Part shown: positions 1 through 7,816 of the stretch, piece after piece
Layout: every line of letters begins with the position of its first letter
Position numbering within the stretch: the first letter of the stretch is position 1
Assembly (NCBI RefSeq): GCF_012911815.1
Contig: NZ_JAATNW010000003.1
Location: 421,078-485,077, forward strand
Source: Alteromonas ponticola
GTDB taxonomy: Bacteria; Pseudomonadota; Gammaproteobacteria; Enterobacterales; Alteromonadaceae
Direction of reading: 5' to 3'
DNA length: 64,000 nucleotides
Program-made: the position numbers and the translations under genes
Notes under the pieces: model-generated
Seen by the model: the letters and a program-made list of their open reading frames with translations, nothing else
Database searches by the model: none
Told to the model about the DNA's origin: nothing

Positions 1-527
1 CAGACCAGATGATTAGCCAGTTACAACCTTTTTCTGAACGCGGTTACGACGCGTTTATTTATGATTATCGAGGGTATGGTCGCTCAGAAGGAAAACGCCG
101 GATAAAAGCCTTTATACAGGATTACATAGAGATAATTGCGTTTCTCAATACTCAGTATGAGCGACACTTACTGTACGGTGTGTCCCTGGGAGGCGCAGTG
201 ATTGCAAACGTCCTGGGACAAGGGACGCAATTTGACCGCGCCGTCATTGATTCCAGTCCTAGTCGCTTTTCTCCTTATGGATGCCCAGACTGGCTTGATC
301 CGGTTAATAATATCCCTGACAACGCAGCAGATATTATGGTGATAACAGGCTCAATGGACACTGTTCTGGGTCCGGAAATGACAACCGAATTAAGAGATGT
401 GGCCGTGCAGAAAGGAGCAACCGGCTTCAACGGCTCCGATTATAACCATCCTTTTATGGATTCACATAGTTCGGTACATTCACAAAGGATGAACTTGATA
501 GTGAACTTTCTGGATAACCGACACTGA
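1..527 (+). CDS. Alpha/beta hydrolase, 5'-truncated by the window edge
   Basis: C-terminal part of a serine hydrolase of the alpha/beta fold. The nucleophile elbow GVSLGG is visible near residue 57 of the visible part, preceded by the strand YDAFIYDYRGYGRS. An acid candidate lies in GSMDTVLGP and a histidine candidate in YNHPFMDSHS, giving a complete-looking triad. The first visible ATG is at position 9, but the frame stays open to the edge and the usual oxyanion-hole strand before YDYRG is missing. The gene therefore almost certainly starts outside the window. The substrate cannot be told from sequence; proteins of this shape are often annotated as BAAT/DUF-type or lysophospholipase-like hydrolases. 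Confidence 0.75.
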   Translation, partial: DQMISQLQPFSERGYDAFIYDYRGYGRSEGKRRIKAFIQDYIEIIAFLNTQYERHLLYGVSLGGAVIANVLGQGTQFDRAVIDSSPSRFSPYGCPDWLDPVNNIPDNAADIMVITGSMDTVLGPEMTTELRDVAVQKGATGFNGSDYNHPFMDSHSSVHSQRMNLIVNFLDNRH

Positions 528-600
528 AGAAAACGGTGTAGGGTAGTAACGTCCGGATATAATGGTCTGCTCTGTACGTAAAGCGGAAGTTGGTGAACTT

Positions 601-638
601 AAAAAACTGACGTCATTGCGGCGCAGGCCGCAATGACG
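601..638 (-). terminator. Intrinsic terminator of the yqcC-truC-yqcA operon
   Basis: A perfect 12-base inverted repeat (611-622 with 627-638, loop GCAG) is followed on the minus strand by a T run at 606-601. It lies about 90 bases past the stop of the yqcA-like gene. The plus-strand side has only a weak T tract. Confidence 0.7.
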
Positions 639-727
639 CGTTTCTTCGATTAAGTTCAAAGTCTACAATTTGTCAAAAGCTGCCTGTCAGCCCCGAATGC
701 CGTGGCGGTTGCGTATTTACACAGAAC

Positions 728-1171
728 CTAGACCAACTTATCCTTGATCCCCGCAACCCAGTCCATAACCATCTGTTCAGGCTCAAAAGTCTCCAGTGCA
801 TCGACCTTCAGCATTTCTGCCACGGGTTTAGCCTGAAGCTCACTCAGAAGTTCCTGAAAGTGTTGACCTCCACCACAAAAGGTATCGTAACTACTGTCGC
901 CTAATGCTGCTACCGCAAAGGGCTTGTCAGTTAACAGTGGAAAGCTGTCTTTCAATTCGGAATGCACAAATTCCAGATTCGGCGGTATATCGCCTTGCCC
1001 GGTTGTGGAGGTGATGACTAAAATTGCGCCGGCCTGTTTAAAATCATCAACCGACGGGTCAGTAAACAACTCACACTCTATCCCATCACTGGTGAGCATG
1101 TTTGTCACTTCTTCCGCTACGTGTTGTGCATTGCCGTATACGCTGCCTGCAAATATATGTAACTTTGCCAT
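728..1171 (-). CDS. yqcA: Flavodoxin-like protein, MioC/YqcA family
   Basis: A 147-residue single-domain flavodoxin. The FMN phosphate loop is at the N terminus (AGSVYGNAQHVAEEV), a second FMN-contact loop reads TSTTGQGDIPPN, and the third region reads ALGDSSYDTFCGGG. Length matches E. coli YqcA (about 149). It is the last gene of a minus-strand operon after yqcC and truC, the same order as in E. coli (yqcA-truC-yqcC), which favours YqcA over MioC proper. It is probably a cytosolic one-electron carrier; its partner is unknown. Confidence 0.85.
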   Translation of the reverse strand: MAKLHIFAGSVYGNAQHVAEEVTNMLTSDGIECELFTDPSVDDFKQAGAILVITSTTGQGDIPPNLEFVHSELKDSFPLLTDKPFAVAALGDSSYDTFCGGGQHFQELLSELQAKPVAEMLKVDALETFEPEQMVMDWVAGIKDKLV

Positions 1172-1187
1172 TTACTGCCCTAAAAAT

Positions 1188-1916
1188 TTATTGTTTAAAC
1201 TGTTGCCAATTGGTGAGCAACTTTACCATGTCTGCGTGTGGCTGACACGAAATTGAAATAATTCGGTTCGTCACTGGGTGTAAAAAAGAGAGTTTAGTGC
1301 AACTCAACGCCAGATGTTCAAAACCAAACTGCTGTCGCAGAAATTTATTCTGTTTACCATCACCATGTGTCGTATCGCCAATGATGGGATGCCGAATATG
1401 TGCCATGTGGCGTCGTAGTTGGTGCTTACGTCCTGTAACCGGGTGTAGCTGCACTAGCGAGAATCGCGCATTATCATAGCGACCGACTGGCTGGGGAATT
1501 ATGAATCTGTCTATACTTTGATATTCACTGCAGGCGGGTTGTGGTGTGTTATCCAATCGCTTGCCCTTGTCCGCGTATTTATCCCGCTTGAATGATAAAG
1601 TGTAATCAATCAGCCCTGCTCCGCTCACAAAGCCTCTCACAATTGCCGTATAGTCTTTTTGTACCTGCTTTTGCATCCACTGCGTGCCTATTGCACTGAC
1701 CAGGTCTGGAGAAAACGCAAACAGCAAAATTCCGGAGGTGGGGCGATCCAACCGATGCACAGGATATACGTAGCGACCCACTTGATCACGCAGTTGTTGC
1801 ACCGCAAACTGGGTTTCGCGTTTGGCAATGGGGCTTCGATGAACCAGCAAGCCGGGCGGTTTGTCTATGGCAATCAGACTGTCATCCTGATAAAGAATGC
1901 GTAAAGGGTCAGTCAT
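1188..1916 (-). CDS. truC: tRNA pseudouridine(65) synthase TruC
   Basis: RluA-family pseudouridine synthase. The catalytic-Asp motif HRLDRPTSG lies near residue 96, and the N terminus (ILYQDDSLIAIDKPPGLLVH) is typical of the family. E. coli TruC makes pseudouridine 65 in tRNA-Ile and tRNA-Asp. The frame could open at a TTG at 1922, but the ATG at 1916 matches the start of homologues and is preferred. The gene overlaps the end of yqcC by 8 bases, indicating translational coupling, and is followed by yqcA. The insertion-free length of about 242 residues is close to the usual 240-260. Confidence 0.88.
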   Translation of the reverse strand: MTDPLRILYQDDSLIAIDKPPGLLVHRSPIAKRETQFAVQQLRDQVGRYVYPVHRLDRPTSGILLFAFSPDLVSAIGTQWMQKQVQKDYTAIVRGFVSGAGLIDYTLSFKRDKYADKGKRLDNTPQPACSEYQSIDRFIIPQPVGRYDNARFSLVQLHPVTGRKHQLRRHMAHIRHPIIGDTTHGDGKQNKFLRQQFGFEHLALSCTKLSFLHPVTNRIISISCQPHADMVKLLTNWQQFKQ

Positions 1917-2238
1917 TTCCAATGTTCCCGGAGGCGTTGGCCGCTACCGTTTGGTCAATCTCAGTCAATACTTTCTGGATCGCCACTTCATCGGCCAGCC
2001 AAACCTGTGCTGCCGGACTTATCGCAATCGTTGCGGGCAAAGGTCGGTGGTTTAATATCAATGCTTTAAAGCGCGGAATGAATATAAACTGTAACCATTG
2101 ATTAAAGCTGAGTGAATCGCAGGCGAAAGGCTCGGTACTGGCCAATGCGGCTGCTGAAGGACGTTTGTTCGACCACAGCCCCCTATGTTTCATTTGCGCT
2201 TCCAGGCTATCGAGCAGAGGCAGTATTTCGTCGTACAC
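1909..2238 (-). CDS. yqcC: YqcC family protein (DUF446)
   Basis: Small soluble helical protein of about 109 residues. It shows the family core W..N.P..........F..D...F.QWLQFIFIPR and the later RPLPATIAISPA segment. I place the start at the GTG at 2238, which has a good GGAG ribosome site five to six bases upstream and matches E. coli YqcC in length. A longer frame from a TTG at 2265 has no such site. It is the first gene of the yqcC-truC-yqcA operon and divergent from DUF3549. Biochemical function is unknown. Confidence 0.8.
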   Translation of the reverse strand: MYDEILPLLDSLEAQMKHRGLWSNKRPSAAALASTEPFACDSLSFNQWLQFIFIPRFKALILNHRPLPATIAISPAAQVWLADEVAIQKVLTEIDQTVAANASGNIGND

Positions 2239-2386
2239 GTCATCTCCAGCAATATAAAAGCGCAAGTATAATACTATTCAGCAACAATGTGTGCTCACAT
2301 CAAAGTGAATTACTATAAACGGCATTTTTATGCGTTTACTGATAGAATATGCGGGATTTTAACCGCAACGTCAAAAGGGGGTCACG

Positions 2387-3439
2387 TTGTCTTCACCAGC
2401 AGAGATCAATTCCATCAGTGAATTTTTGCTTCATGCAGGAACCAACTTTCAAGTGTTCGATATGGGCCGGGGTATTCAGGCGATTCCTACCCAAACCTTT
2501 TTGAATTGGGAGAACGCAGGTGAAGTCATTCCTCGCCCGCGTCAACAACACGCCTGGTTTGGCATCGTATTCTGGCAAGGGGAAGCATCTCAGCATCACT
2601 ATATCTGGTTTATAAAACTCCCTGTTGACGAACGCGGTCTATTGGTAAGTGCTGCCCGCCATCATTTTCTTCAGATTGTCGTGGAAGCGCTAGGTGAAAG
2701 TCTGATTAGCGGTGACCAAAAGTTCGAGTTACCGGACAATCCCTATGTGTTTCAGCCTGCACAGTCACTGATGGCCCAGTTTGGTGCAATGTGTCGCAAA
2801 ACGCTAAAGTTACCAGCTAGCAAAGACAGCCACAAAGTAGTCGACTTCATAAGACAAAAAGGGAGCCTGGATTGGCAGGCATTATCTGTGCAAGGCATTG
2901 CCGATACCTGTTTGCGCCTGCAGGAATTCAATATTGAAGATTTACTTTGTACGCATTTTGACAACTACCCGAAGCAAGTTAAACAGGCGATTTTGACGTC
3001 ACTGGAGAACACCCCACTCACCGATGCGCTTTTTAATATGCTTGAAGTGGAGCTAAACAAGCACGACGAAGCGACATTTTACGCCGCTTTGCAAGGGCTG
3101 CACACAGAATTGGCTTCAGCCAGATTGCAAAATATTATCTCATCGGTCCTTACAGACGATGCGGCGATTGATATGGATACGCTGAGTATTTTGGCCGCGC
3201 GACACTACAGCCAGTTTACTCCTGACATCACAAGGGAGTTTCTGACGAAATGTGCACACGTTGATCAACAGAAGCAGTATAACGGCGAGCTTTTTGCCGG
3301 CTTTTTTGCCGACCTGGTCCAGCTACCCGCGCTTAGAGCCTCTGTTCTGGCATTACTAAGAAGCCCTGAACGCAGCGAAGTACTCAGTCAGGCAATTGGA
3401 AAACTATTTAATCAGACCCAGGGAAAAGCAACGCAATGA
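2387..3439 (+). CDS. DUF3549 family protein
   Basis: A 350-residue protein recognised as DUF3549, a family of Vibrio and Alteromonadales proteins without known function. It begins with a short helix-rich segment (EINSISEFLLHAGTNFQVFD), followed by a beta-rich block to about residue 120, then a long helical region that may be repeat-like. No signal peptide or membrane segment is evident, so it is probably cytosolic. The TTG start at 2387 is supported by a strong AGGGGG site five bases upstream and by the lack of a nearby ATG. It overlaps the DUF3301 gene by four bases (ATGA), so the two are likely co-translated. Confidence 0.75.
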   Translation: MSSPAEINSISEFLLHAGTNFQVFDMGRGIQAIPTQTFLNWENAGEVIPRPRQQHAWFGIVFWQGEASQHHYIWFIKLPVDERGLLVSAARHHFLQIVVEALGESLISGDQKFELPDNPYVFQPAQSLMAQFGAMCRKTLKLPASKDSHKVVDFIRQKGSLDWQALSVQGIADTCLRLQEFNIEDLLCTHFDNYPKQVKQAILTSLENTPLTDALFNMLEVELNKHDEATFYAALQGLHTELASARLQNIISSVLTDDAAIDMDTLSILAARHYSQFTPDITREFLTKCAHVDQQKQYNGELFAGFFADLVQLPALRASVLALLRSPERSEVLSQAIGKLFNQTQGKATQ

Positions 3440-3741
3440 GCCTGGGTGAATTAATACTGCTACTCATCCTAATGTTTGTGGCATTTCAGTTTTGGCGAAT
3501 TCGCAGTATTTCTGAATCAGCACACACCTATGTTTCACATTACTGCCAGAAAAATGCACTACAGCTGCTTTCCCTATCGAGGAAAAAAACGCGAATTTCA
3601 ACCAAAGCAGGGCCTTTGGATTGGTATAGTGAGTTCGAATTTGAGTTTTCTGGCACCGGAGATGATCGCTATACCGGCTCTTTTGAAATGGTTGGAAAGA
3701 AAGTGGTAAGTACCTATACCCCTGCCTATAAGGTGAATTAA
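3436..3741 (+). CDS. DUF3301 family small membrane-anchored protein
   Basis: A 101-residue protein with a single N-terminal membrane segment (LGELILLLILMFVAFQFW), followed by a basic stretch and a soluble beta-rich part ending YTGSFEMVGKKV. The fold and length match DUF3301, a family usually found directly after DUF3549 genes. The start overlaps the DUF3549 stop by four bases. Probably an inner-membrane protein with its C-terminal part in the cytoplasm; function unknown. The plus-strand transcript probably ends at the bidirectional hairpin at 3795-3816. Confidence 0.75.
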   Translation: MSLGELILLLILMFVAFQFWRIRSISESAHTYVSHYCQKNALQLLSLSRKKTRISTKAGPLDWYSEFEFEFSGTGDDRYTGSFEMVGKKVVSTYTPAYKVN

Positions 3742-3787
3742 TTTTTATTGGCAAAGCTAGGTAGGTGGGTAACCAGCTTTAAAAAAT

Positions 3788-3822
3788 AAAAAAAAGCGGT
3801 AGGCAATTCTACCGCTTTTTTC
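3788..3822. terminator. Bidirectional terminator between DUF3301 and csrB
   Basis: An 8-base stem (AGCGGTAG 3795-3802 with CTACCGCT 3809-3816) is flanked by an A run on the left and a T run on the right. It can therefore end the plus-strand DUF3301 transcript and the minus-strand CsrB-like RNA. The T run on the minus strand (8 T) is the stronger one. Confidence 0.85.
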
Positions 3823-4224
3823 TATGAATTTTGAGCGTCCTTCTCAGCGTTCCATTGCGACTAAAATCATCCAGATTAAAATCCATATACGCCCCTTTCC
3901 TTCTTATCCCGCAGCATCCTGTGCGAGCTACTCATCCTTAAGCAGATCCCTTTCCCTTATTCCATTCTAAACTACCCATCCTGACAGTAGTATTCTTCAT
4001 CCTGAAGTGGTCCGCGCTTACCTTCCCTGTTACATCCATGCTTCCACAACTTGCTGCGATTCACTTCACAGCGCCCCCATCCTGAAGGTGTCCTGTGCGC
4101 ACAGTCCCATGCGCTTTCCTTTTCCATCAATCTCCCTATCACCCGACATCCCGTCGTGGTATTCTCATTCCTTGAGTTGTCCCTCCGAAGTATCCGTTTG
4201 TCGTCCTGACTCGTCGTGTTTCCT
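3788..4224 (-). ncRNA. csrB: CsrB-family regulatory RNA (CsrA-sequestering)
   Basis: Read on the minus strand, this roughly 437-nt stretch carries about 30 GGA trinucleotides, often as AGGATG, CAGGA, AGGGA or AAGGA. Several are presented in short hairpin loops: CTTC-AGGAT-GAAG at 4007-3995, CGAC-GGGAT-GTCG at 4156-4144 and GCA-CAGGA-TGC at 3924-3914. This is the known architecture of CsrB/RsmB RNAs, which titrate the translational regulator CsrA/RsmA. A -10-like GATAAT lies at 4236-4231 and an intrinsic terminator at the other end. Its position between the yqcC side and syd is the same as csrB in E. coli. No reading frame here has coding character. The boundaries are inferred from promoter and terminator. 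Confidence 0.87.
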
Positions 4225-4230
4225 TGTGAC

Positions 4231-4236
4231 ATTATC
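4231..4236 (-). promoter_or_regulatory. Putative -10 element of csrB
   Basis: GATAAT on the minus strand, one mismatch from TATAAT, would place the transcript start near 4224, just before the first GGA motifs. No good -35 box is seen at 16-18 bases, which fits an activator-dependent promoter. Confidence 0.5.
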
Positions 4237-4387
4237 TATATTAGTATCTGCCCAATTTTCTGCGACCCACTTTTTTAAAAAAATTTCATCTTACAAAACT
4301 GGTAAAATTAAAAATATTTAATAATCATCAAGTTAAAATTTATGACCCAGAAAACGTCAGCGTTTTAATATAAATTTCTTACAACTT

Positions 4388-4405
4388 TGTACGACATGTC
4401 TTACA
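4388..4405. promoter_or_regulatory. GacA/UvrY (BarA-UvrY response regulator) binding-site candidate
   Basis: TGTACG-N6-CTTACA matches the palindromic GacA/UvrY box TGTAAG-N6-CTTACA with a single mismatch and the exact 6-base spacing. Its centre is about 170 bases upstream of the inferred csrB start, a distance like that reported for the upstream activating sites of csrB/rsmZ-type genes. Extra CTTACA half-sites lie at 4289 and 4378. Confidence 0.6.
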
Positions 4406-4471
4406 TCGAAGGGAGAATTTGAGGAGCGGTGAAAAGGTGCTTTGGCGTTGCAAAACATCTTCCCAGGGGTT

Positions 4472-5119
4472 TCAGGAAGGTAATTTACGGCGAAACATAA
4501 TTTGACCTGTAATATGACCAACCTCTAAGTCTTCTATGAAATCATAGTGGCCGTCGGCAAAAAATGAAAGGCATTTTGGAAGCGTAACGTAAACGCCAAC
4601 CCCTTCACTTTTAACATCTTCGTTAAGTACACTATCGATTGCGCCCATTAATACGTGTCCTAAACCGTGATGCTGGTGATCAGGATGAACTGCTATAAAC
4701 GAGAGCATATGGAAATTTGCAGCGGGCATTTTATCGCGCACGCGTTCTTCTTTCTCTAACATCTGACGCGTACCGAATAAACCGGCGGTAAGCAGCATTT
4801 TCAATCGCCAGTGCCAGTACCGGCCTGCACCGAAAGCCACGTCAGGACAGGTTAGACAGGCTACAGCCAGTAAACGCTTGCCTTCGAATAATCCGATCAT
4901 TGGCTGTTTGGCAACCCAAAATGCATTCAGCTCCTCTCGGATAGCCGAACGAAGCCTGTTTTCGTAACCTTCCTTCTCAGCCTGAAATATGTTGATGAAC
5001 AGAGGATCATCAAAGTAGGCGTTGTATAAGATTGAGGCTGCGACCTTTAAATCATCGGCCGTAAGAAAAATCGCTTTAATGTTGTTAATGTCTAACTCAG
5101 CGAGGGCAGCGTTTGGCAT
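4472..5119 (-). CDS. GNAT family N-acetyltransferase
   Basis: A 215-residue GNAT protein. The acetyl-CoA pyrophosphate loop is visible near residues 150-160 (HPDHQHHGLGHVLM), preceded by the strand FHMLSFIAV. The N-terminal part (LTADDLKVAASILYNAYFDDPLF) is like that of single-domain GNATs of unknown substrate. It is monocistronic, with its start facing the DUF3192 gene downstream. The substrate cannot be inferred. About 250 bases follow the start codon before the next gene, with no other signal than the DUF3192 terminator. Confidence 0.8.
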   Translation of the reverse strand: MPNAALAELDINNIKAIFLTADDLKVAASILYNAYFDDPLFINIFQAEKEGYENRLRSAIREELNAFWVAKQPMIGLFEGKRLLAVACLTCPDVAFGAGRYWHWRLKMLLTAGLFGTRQMLEKEERVRDKMPAANFHMLSFIAVHPDHQHHGLGHVLMGAIDSVLNEDVKSEGVGVYVTLPKCLSFFADGHYDFIEDLEVGHITGQIMFRRKLPS

Positions 5120-5324
5120 TGGCTTTCCTTTATTGATTCAGTGCCGATGGCGCATTTATCGGATATAAAACTGAGGCGGTCAGGTAAGATAAAGTTTGTT
5201 ATGTTCACAGTGCCGCCCGCAATGTTAACCAGATGTTAAAGCTAATAATCACTATAGAGTTGTGTGCGGGTATTGTCCACAGCAATTACGCGCTCGCTCT
5301 AGAGGAAATGACAAAAAATGAAAA

Positions 5325-5350
5325 TAAAAAATCCCTCAACCAGGAGGGAT
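5325..5350 (-). terminator. Intrinsic terminator after the DUF3192 lipoprotein gene
   Basis: Stem ATCCCTC (5331-5337) with GAGGGAT (5344-5350) is followed on the minus strand by a T run at 5330-5325. It lies 26 bases past the stop codon at 5376. Confidence 0.8.
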
Positions 5351-5375
5351 CCGTCGGCTATGCTGAAACGATAAT

Positions 5376-5738
5376 TTAAATTTCGGTGTACGCTTTGTCT
5401 CCCCAGCCAATCAAGCGACCATCGCGAAATACCAGCGGTGTACATTCGTCTTTTGACGTAATGCCATCGTCCATCGTGCGCTGGGTACGATAGTAAAGAA
5501 CTCTCACTACACCGTTTTCTTTTTGGTGTAATTCATTAAAATCAGCCACCCCCATTCTGCGAACGACCGACTCATATGCCATGTCGCGTTCAAGGTTAGC
5601 TATGTGCTTGCGATTATTGTACTCACGATCCTGCCAGTCTGAATTGTAGCCGCTGTCTCCATCGCCACCCACGGAAATTACACAACCGGATAAAAATGCT
5701 GGCGCTGAAAGTGCTAACAAGAGTGGAAAATATTTCAT
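5376..5738 (-). CDS. DUF3192 family lipoprotein
   Basis: A 120-residue protein with a lipoprotein signal (hydrophobic segment ending FLSGC, so acylation at about Cys19). The mature part shows the DUF3192 pattern WQDREYNN...I..L and DECTPLVF.DGRLIGWGDKAY. Predicted to be an outer- or inner-membrane lipoprotein facing the periplasm; function unknown. It is clearly paralogous to the gene at 10766, sharing most of these motif residues. It is transcribed alone, with its own terminator. Confidence 0.78.
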   Translation of the reverse strand: MKYFPLLLALSAPAFLSGCVISVGGDGDSGYNSDWQDREYNNRKHIANLERDMAYESVVRRMGVADFNELHQKENGVVRVLYYRTQRTMDDGITSKDECTPLVFRDGRLIGWGDKAYTEI

Positions 5739-5944
5739 TATCTGTCCTTACGTCATTATTTTCCATTAGCTAAACAATTTTAAGGCCAACTTTTAAGCCT
5801 ATGATTTACATATAGTTTTAAAGAGTGGGCAAAAAAGACATTCGTCAAAATATTAATGTTTTAGTCATACTCGCCATAATGTAGTGGATTGACTGTCGCC
5901 CATGATGCATAGTTGGCTGAATTATTCTGTCAGGCATTTCATTC

Positions 5945-6238
5945 GTGAACAATAACAACTCCAGCACTCAATCACTACTGGCGATATGCCAGCAGCTCCA
6001 TGATAAAGGTATCAAACCAACAGCGTCATTAATCAGAGCGAAAGCAACATTTCAAGTTGATATTGCCCAGGCAATATCAGCAGTTCGCACATTTCAGTCA
6101 GGCATTGAGCCGGCAGCGGTTAAGCAGCCTGAAGTTGTGCTTGATCCTGTTGAGCGAATTACCCAGCTTGAGCAGCGCGTGGCCGAACTAGAGGCAAAAA
6201 TGCTCAAACTGGAAAACATTCTGGCAGACTCTGAATAG
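5945..6238 (+). CDS. Small coiled-coil protein, possibly DNA-binding
   Basis: A 97-residue protein not matched to a named gene. The N-terminal half (SLLAICQQLHDKGIKPTASL) resembles the winged-helix-like start of KfrA-type proteins, with the recurrent IKPTASLIRAKA pattern. The C-terminal 30 residues form a leucine-rich coiled coil (ITQLEQRVAELEAKMLKLE). The start is a GTG at 5945 with a weak AGG upstream. It ends one base from the end of the convergent syd gene. A DNA-binding or dimerising regulator is a guess only. Confidence 0.6.
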   Translation: MNNNNSSTQSLLAICQQLHDKGIKPTASLIRAKATFQVDIAQAISAVRTFQSGIEPAAVKQPEVVLDPVERITQLEQRVAELEAKMLKLENILADSE

Positions 6239-6239
6239 T

Positions 6240-6797
6240 TTATCTTACTTGTGGTGCAGCTTCTAACGAGGCAATAAAGGCGGACAAAGATGGCGCGATT
6301 ACGCGTATGGCTGGTTTACCAACGGGCTCAAGTACAACCTTGCCGGATTCGTTTTCCACCGACAACATGTAGTCCTCTTCATCAGTAAGTGCAAAAAATA
6401 AGGTGACCGGCTGCTTTAGCCGACGCTTCATCAGAACGTGGCCAATCAAGTTTTCCTGTAGCCGATTGAAATCATCAAGGTTCCACACCTGCAGCAGTTC
6501 ACACCCTCCATCAGGCGCCTTCGCTAGTATGTTGTTACTGAAATAATGCGTAAAATAGGCGCAAAACAGGGGATCAAGTTTGAGCTCTAGTGCGTTTTCA
6601 AGGTGCGAAAAATCACACTCACCTTGCTGTGCTACAGGGGCCCATGCTACCACTTCGCCTTCTTCAGCATGTTGCTGGTAACATTGAGATTGCCACTCAG
6701 TGTCATACTCAATCGTTAACGATTGCCCATGTTGCTGACTTAACTCGACGGTCTGTTGAATTAATCTCTCTAACTGACGTTTAATGTCATCTGACAT
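6240..6797 (-). CDS. syd: Syd, SecY-interacting protein
   Basis: About 185 residues. The diagnostic Syd segments are LQVWNLDDFNRLQENLIGHVLMKRRLKQP and the preceding F..YFTHYFSNN. Syd binds the cytosolic face of SecY and is thought to help quality control of the translocon. I choose the ATG at 6797 (MSDDIKRQ), which fits the family length (E. coli 181). The open frame could begin at a TTG at 6842, adding 15 residues without support. It is convergent with the small gene ending at 6238 and divergent from queF, as in E. coli. Confidence 0.88.
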   Translation of the reverse strand: MSDDIKRQLERLIQQTVELSQQHGQSLTIEYDTEWQSQCYQQHAEEGEVVAWAPVAQQGECDFSHLENALELKLDPLFCAYFTHYFSNNILAKAPDGGCELLQVWNLDDFNRLQENLIGHVLMKRRLKQPVTLFFALTDEEDYMLSVENESGKVVLEPVGKPAIRVIAPSLSAFIASLEAAPQVR

Positions 6798-6908
6798 ATA
6801 ATAATGTTCATCATTGGGAAAACCATTAACTAACCCTAGCAAATTTTGTGTTTTCTGACATCCGTACTATGCAGTTAAAAACACCCTGAAAGAGAAAATT
6901 CTGTTTTT

Positions 6909-7757
6909 ATGACCAATAAGCAATCGCCTGCCCCATTTACATTACCGACGCATCTGACATTAGGTAAAACCGTTGGTTACGAAAGTGTTTATAATTCAGC
7001 GCTTTTACAGTCAGTTCCACGCACCCTTAATCGTGATTCCCTGTCAATTTCTGCTGATAATCTTCCATTTCATGGAGAAGATATCTGGACCGGATACGAG
7101 CTTTCATGGCTGTTGCCCTCTGGCAAACCACAGGTGGCCATATTTGACTGCTATGTTCCTGTCACTTCACCTAACATCATCGAATCGAAGTCTTTCAAGC
7201 TGTATCTTAACAGTTTTAACCAGAGCCGATTTGAGTCAATTGAAGACGTCCGGACTACGCTGAGTAACGACCTGAGCCGGTGTGCGGGTGCACCAGTTCG
7301 AGTTAACATTTATACCCCGGATGAATTCAATACGTTGCAGTTCGCTCACTGGGAAGGCACTGTTCTGGATGACCTTGATATAGAAGTACACGCTTACCAA
7401 CCAGACACATCATTGTTAAAAACATCAACCTTGAACGTTAGCGAAACATTGATCAGCCATCTTTTAAAGTCGAACTGCCTGATCACTCAGCAACCCGATT
7501 GGGCAAGCATCTTGATTCGTTATTCAGGCGAGCAAATCGACCATAAAGCGTTACTAACGTACCTGATCAGCTTTCGCCAGCACAATGAATTTCATGAACA
7601 ATGTGTTGAGCGTATATTTTGTGATCTGATGTCGCATTGCAAGCCTAAGCACCTTACCGTGTTTGCGCGTTACACCCGTCGCGGTGGACTGGATATCAAT
7701 CCATTTCGCTCTAATTTTGAAAATACGTATAATAATCATCGATTAGCCAGGCAATAG
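6909..7757 (+). CDS. queF: NADPH-dependent 7-cyano-7-deazaguanine reductase QueF
   Basis: Long-form QueF of 282 residues, the same length as the E. coli enzyme. It reduces preQ0 to preQ1 in queuosine biosynthesis. Visible motifs are the NADPH/substrate segment ESKSFKLYLNSFN near residue 93 and the catalytic cysteine in SNCLITQQPDW near residue 190, which forms the thioimide with preQ0. Two tandem T-fold-like halves are implied by the length. The ATG at 6909 has no strong ribosome site. It is divergent from syd and upstream of the diguanylate cyclase gene. Confidence 0.95.
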   Translation: MTNKQSPAPFTLPTHLTLGKTVGYESVYNSALLQSVPRTLNRDSLSISADNLPFHGEDIWTGYELSWLLPSGKPQVAIFDCYVPVTSPNIIESKSFKLYLNSFNQSRFESIEDVRTTLSNDLSRCAGAPVRVNIYTPDEFNTLQFAHWEGTVLDDLDIEVHAYQPDTSLLKTSTLNVSETLISHLLKSNCLITQQPDWASILIRYSGEQIDHKALLTYLISFRQHNEFHEQCVERIFCDLMSHCKPKHLTVFARYTRRGGLDINPFRSNFENTYNNHRLARQ

Positions 7758-7816
7758 GCAGTATTCTGCGTTAATGTTATAAAAACAGCTGTCGGCTAAA
7801 TCATTAAAGGAAGTCA

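Noticed and set aside
3972-4321. Open frames of 86 and 104 codons on both strands in the csrB region
   Set aside because: Both have atypical composition (runs of Ser, Pro, Cys) and no ribosome site; the stretch is explained by a structured GGA-rich RNA.
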